Shown here: piece by piece, positions 15,010 to 16,702 of the stretch
Position numbering within the stretch: position 1 is the stretch's first letter
Layout of the letters: each line of letters opens with the position of its first letter
Source: Chloroflexota bacterium
GTDB taxonomy: Bacteria; Chloroflexota; Anaerolineae; Anaerolineales; Anaerolineaceae
NCBI GenBank assembly: GCA_029265085.1
Contig: JAJUJY010000092.1
Location: 1-16,702 of the forward strand
DNA: 16,702 bases
Direction of reading: 5' to 3'
Translations under genes and position numbers: made by a program
The notes under the pieces: generated by a model
Database searches by the model: none
The model's input: only the letters and a program-made list of their open reading frames with translations
What the model was told of the DNA's origin: nothing

Positions 15010-15864
15010 ATGTTAACTGTAAATCGTTTATTTCATGACTATGAAGGCAAAGGCAAATATGCTGTTCAAGAAGTAAGTTTTGAGATTCAGCAAGGCGAAA
15101 TCTTTGGATTTCTTGGACCCAGCGGGGCTGGAAAAAGCACCGTTCAAAACATCTTAACTGGTTTGCTGCCAATTCAAAAAGGGGATGTTACCTATAGCGG
15201 GGTTTCTATTCGCCAATTGGACACGCGCTTTTTTAACCAATTGGGAGTTTCTTTTGAGCATCCTAATCTCTATAGCCGGTTAACCGGATATGAGAATCTA
15301 AAGTTTTACGCAGGATTGTTTGATGTGCCGACATTAGATCCGGTTAAATTACTGGAGGCAGTTCAATTAACGGAAGCAGTACATCGAAAGGTGAGTGCAT
15401 ATTCAAAAGGAATGCGCCAGCGCTTAGTTTTCGCCCGTTCATTAATTAATAATCCAAAAATGTTGTTCCTGGATGAACCAACTTCTGGTCTGGATCCCAA
15501 TACAGCCGGTGTGATCAAGGATTTGATTTTGCAAAAGAAAAATGAAGGGTGCACGATCTTTTTGACCACACACAATATGACGATTGCGGACGAATTATGC
15601 GATCGGGTAGCATTTTTGAATGACGGCAAAATTGCAGCGATGGACACCCCAAGAAATTTAAAGTTGCTGCATGGAGAACGGTCTGTTAAGGTCGAATTTG
15701 GTTCCAATGGGAAAGTTGAATCCAGGATCTATTTCTTGGATCGGGCAGAAGACCATCAGGCATTTTCGGAATTGGTTCAGCGACAAACCATTCAAACCAT
15801 TCATACCCAAGAAGCGACCCTGGAACAGATATTTATTAAATTTACGGGTCGAGGGCTGTCATGA
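15010..15864 (+). CDS. ABC transporter ATP-binding protein (ABC-2 export type)
   Basis: 284 residues from ATG 15010, chosen because GGAG sits 7 bases upstream and the open frame further upstream would overlap the TetR gene. Walker A GPSGAGKST (36-44), signature YSKGMRQRL (131-139), Walker B MLFLDEP (151-157) with TSGLDP, and H-loop His188. The Q-loop position reads FEHPNLY, Glu83 instead of Gln, a change seen in some drug or antibiotic-export ATPases. It powers the permease encoded next, with which it overlaps by 4 bases (ATGA), so the two are translationally coupled. Substrate is probably a drug, peptide or lipid-like compound; the sequence does not say which. Confidence 0.93.
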   Translation: MLTVNRLFHDYEGKGKYAVQEVSFEIQQGEIFGFLGPSGAGKSTVQNILTGLLPIQKGDVTYSGVSIRQLDTRFFNQLGVSFEHPNLYSRLTGYENLKFYAGLFDVPTLDPVKLLEAVQLTEAVHRKVSAYSKGMRQRLVFARSLINNPKMLFLDEPTSGLDPNTAGVIKDLILQKKNEGCTIFLTTHNMTIADELCDRVAFLNDGKIAAMDTPRNLKLLHGERSVKVEFGSNGKVESRIYFLDRAEDHQAFSELVQRQTIQTIHTQEATLEQIFIKFTGRGLS

Positions 15865-16702
15865 AGCGGTTTATTGCTACTTACTTCCAGGACTTAATCC
15901 TGGCTTATCGCAGTGGCCACGTACTAATTACCGGTTTGCTGCTGGTAATTATGCTTGCATTGGTAATCTTCTTGCCGAAACAAGTTGTGGTCCATAATGA
16001 AGTGATCTTAGATACAACCTCAAATCAAGAGTTAGCAAATTTCCTGGCAGAAAAAGGAATTAGTAATGGTGTGGTTTACACCAATGAAACGGATTTTTTC
16101 CGTGCGCTAGAAAAGCAGCCTAACAAAGTAGGAGTGATTTTCAAAGGTGGTAAAAATTCACCGGTATTTGAAATCATCACAAAAAATGCTGTGGCAGAAG
16201 AAAATATCCATTTATTGAAAGTATCTTTGGATCAAGTAATTCTAGCGATGCGGGATGTTTCTTCTGAAAAACTCCCGGTAGAATTCCTGCGGCCTATATC
16301 CGAACCAATCGCATTCAATGTGAAATTTATTCCGATAGTGATTGTGTTTGAGGTTGTTTTGTTAGGGTTTTTAATTGCCGCTGTGATGATGTTCCAGGAA
16401 AAACAAGAAGGAACAATGAGGGCTTATCGTGTAACACCAAGTGGTGCTTTGAATTATATCTTTTCAAAGAACGCCTTGTTTTTTACGTTGAGCCTTGCGT
16501 ATGGCCTCCCGATCTTGCTGGTTGCTTTTGGGCTTAAGGTAAATTATGGATTGGTATTGCTATTAATTCTTTTATCTAGCTCACTAATGACCATGTTTAG
16601 CCTGGCAGTTGCAGTATTCTTTCGAAATCTGTCTGAATGGTTCTTTGTTGGCGTGGCTGTTTTAATCATCAATCAGCTGCCAATCATCTCTTATGGAATG
16701 CC
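15861..16702 (+). CDS. ABC-2-type transporter permease (3' end outside window)
   Basis: The frame opens at ATG 15861, overlapping the ATPase stop, and stays open for 280 codons to the window end. One membrane segment lies at about 23-40 (LITGLLLVIMLALVIFLP), followed by a hydrophilic domain of some 110 residues. Further hydrophobic segments follow at about 156-176, 205-225, 228-250 and near the end. This N-terminal TM, outer loop, then TM cluster is the plan of ABC-2/fluoroquinolone-type export permeases. QEKQEGTMRAYRVTP (about 180-194) matches the conserved cytoplasmic E-GT-x-R-x-L-type motif after the second helix. A second permease may follow beyond the window. Probably pairs with the preceding ATPase in efflux. 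Confidence 0.85.
   Translation, partial: MKRFIATYFQDLILAYRSGHVLITGLLLVIMLALVIFLPKQVVVHNEVILDTTSNQELANFLAEKGISNGVVYTNETDFFRALEKQPNKVGVIFKGGKNSPVFEIITKNAVAEENIHLLKVSLDQVILAMRDVSSEKLPVEFLRPISEPIAFNVKFIPIVIVFEVVLLGFLIAAVMMFQEKQEGTMRAYRVTPSGALNYIFSKNALFFTLSLAYGLPILLVAFGLKVNYGLVLLLILLSSSLMTMFSLAVAVFFRNLSEWFFVGVAVLIINQLPIISYGM

Noticed and set aside
1..16702. Mobile elements, CRISPR arrays, tRNA or rRNA genes
   Set aside because: No transposase or integrase frames, no regular repeat-spacer series and no RNA gene signatures were seen by eye on either strand.

Overview
The window looks like a chromosomal segment of an anaerobic bacterium with mid-40s GC content and sigma-70-type promoters. The gene mix is a corrinoid methyl-transfer protein, three uroporphyrinogen-decarboxylase-fold (UroD-fold) methyltransferase-like proteins, a cytoplasmic GH31 glycosidase and LacI/GntR/TetR regulators. 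This suggests a fermenter or demethylator such as an Anaerolineae-type Chloroflexota, but that placement is inferred from gene content and protein style, not from a marker gene. I see no rRNA, tRNA, CRISPR array, insertion sequence or attachment site. Coding density is high and no gene-free stretch exceeds about 260 bases.

Layout: (1) 1-3174, minus strand: a three-gene unit of a RibD-C/dihydrofolate-reductase-like reductase, an amidohydrolase (deaminase type) and an FCD-type GntR regulator cut by the window edge, with a promoter and a candidate operator ahead of it. (2) 3221-3940, minus: a single corrinoid-binding protein gene with a strong terminator. (3) 4030-10503, plus: GH31 alpha-xylosidase-like enzyme, two UroD-fold methyltransferase-like proteins and dihydrolipoamide dehydrogenase, ending at a stem-loop. 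The corrinoid gene and this unit diverge from promoters whose -10 boxes overlap. (4) 10541-13076, minus: a UroD-fold protein fused to a C-terminal thioredoxin-like CxxC domain, then a CobW-type GTPase, read from a promoter with a perfect 14-bp LacI-type operator. (5) 13116-14135, minus: the LacI-family regulator. (6) 14270-16702, plus: a TetR regulator with tandem operators, an ABC ATPase and an ABC-2 permease cut by the window end.

Working model: blocks 2-5 form one accessory catabolic island. The glycosidase would trim an imported glycoside in the cytoplasm. UroD-fold proteins would move a methyl group from a substrate to the corrinoid protein and on to an acceptor. Dihydrolipoamide dehydrogenase and the thioredoxin-like fusion domain would supply thiols or electrons, and the CobW-like GTPase would handle a metal such as zinc or cobalt. 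The LacI regulator would sense a sugar-like inducer. The substrate cannot be read from the sequence, and no RamA/RACE-type ferredoxin activator for the corrinoid is present here. The most unusual pieces are the UroD-thioredoxin fusion, whose usual zinc-binding His is replaced by Phe, and its coupling to a corrinoid/GH31/Lpd gene set. Blocks 1 and 6 look like independent neighbours.
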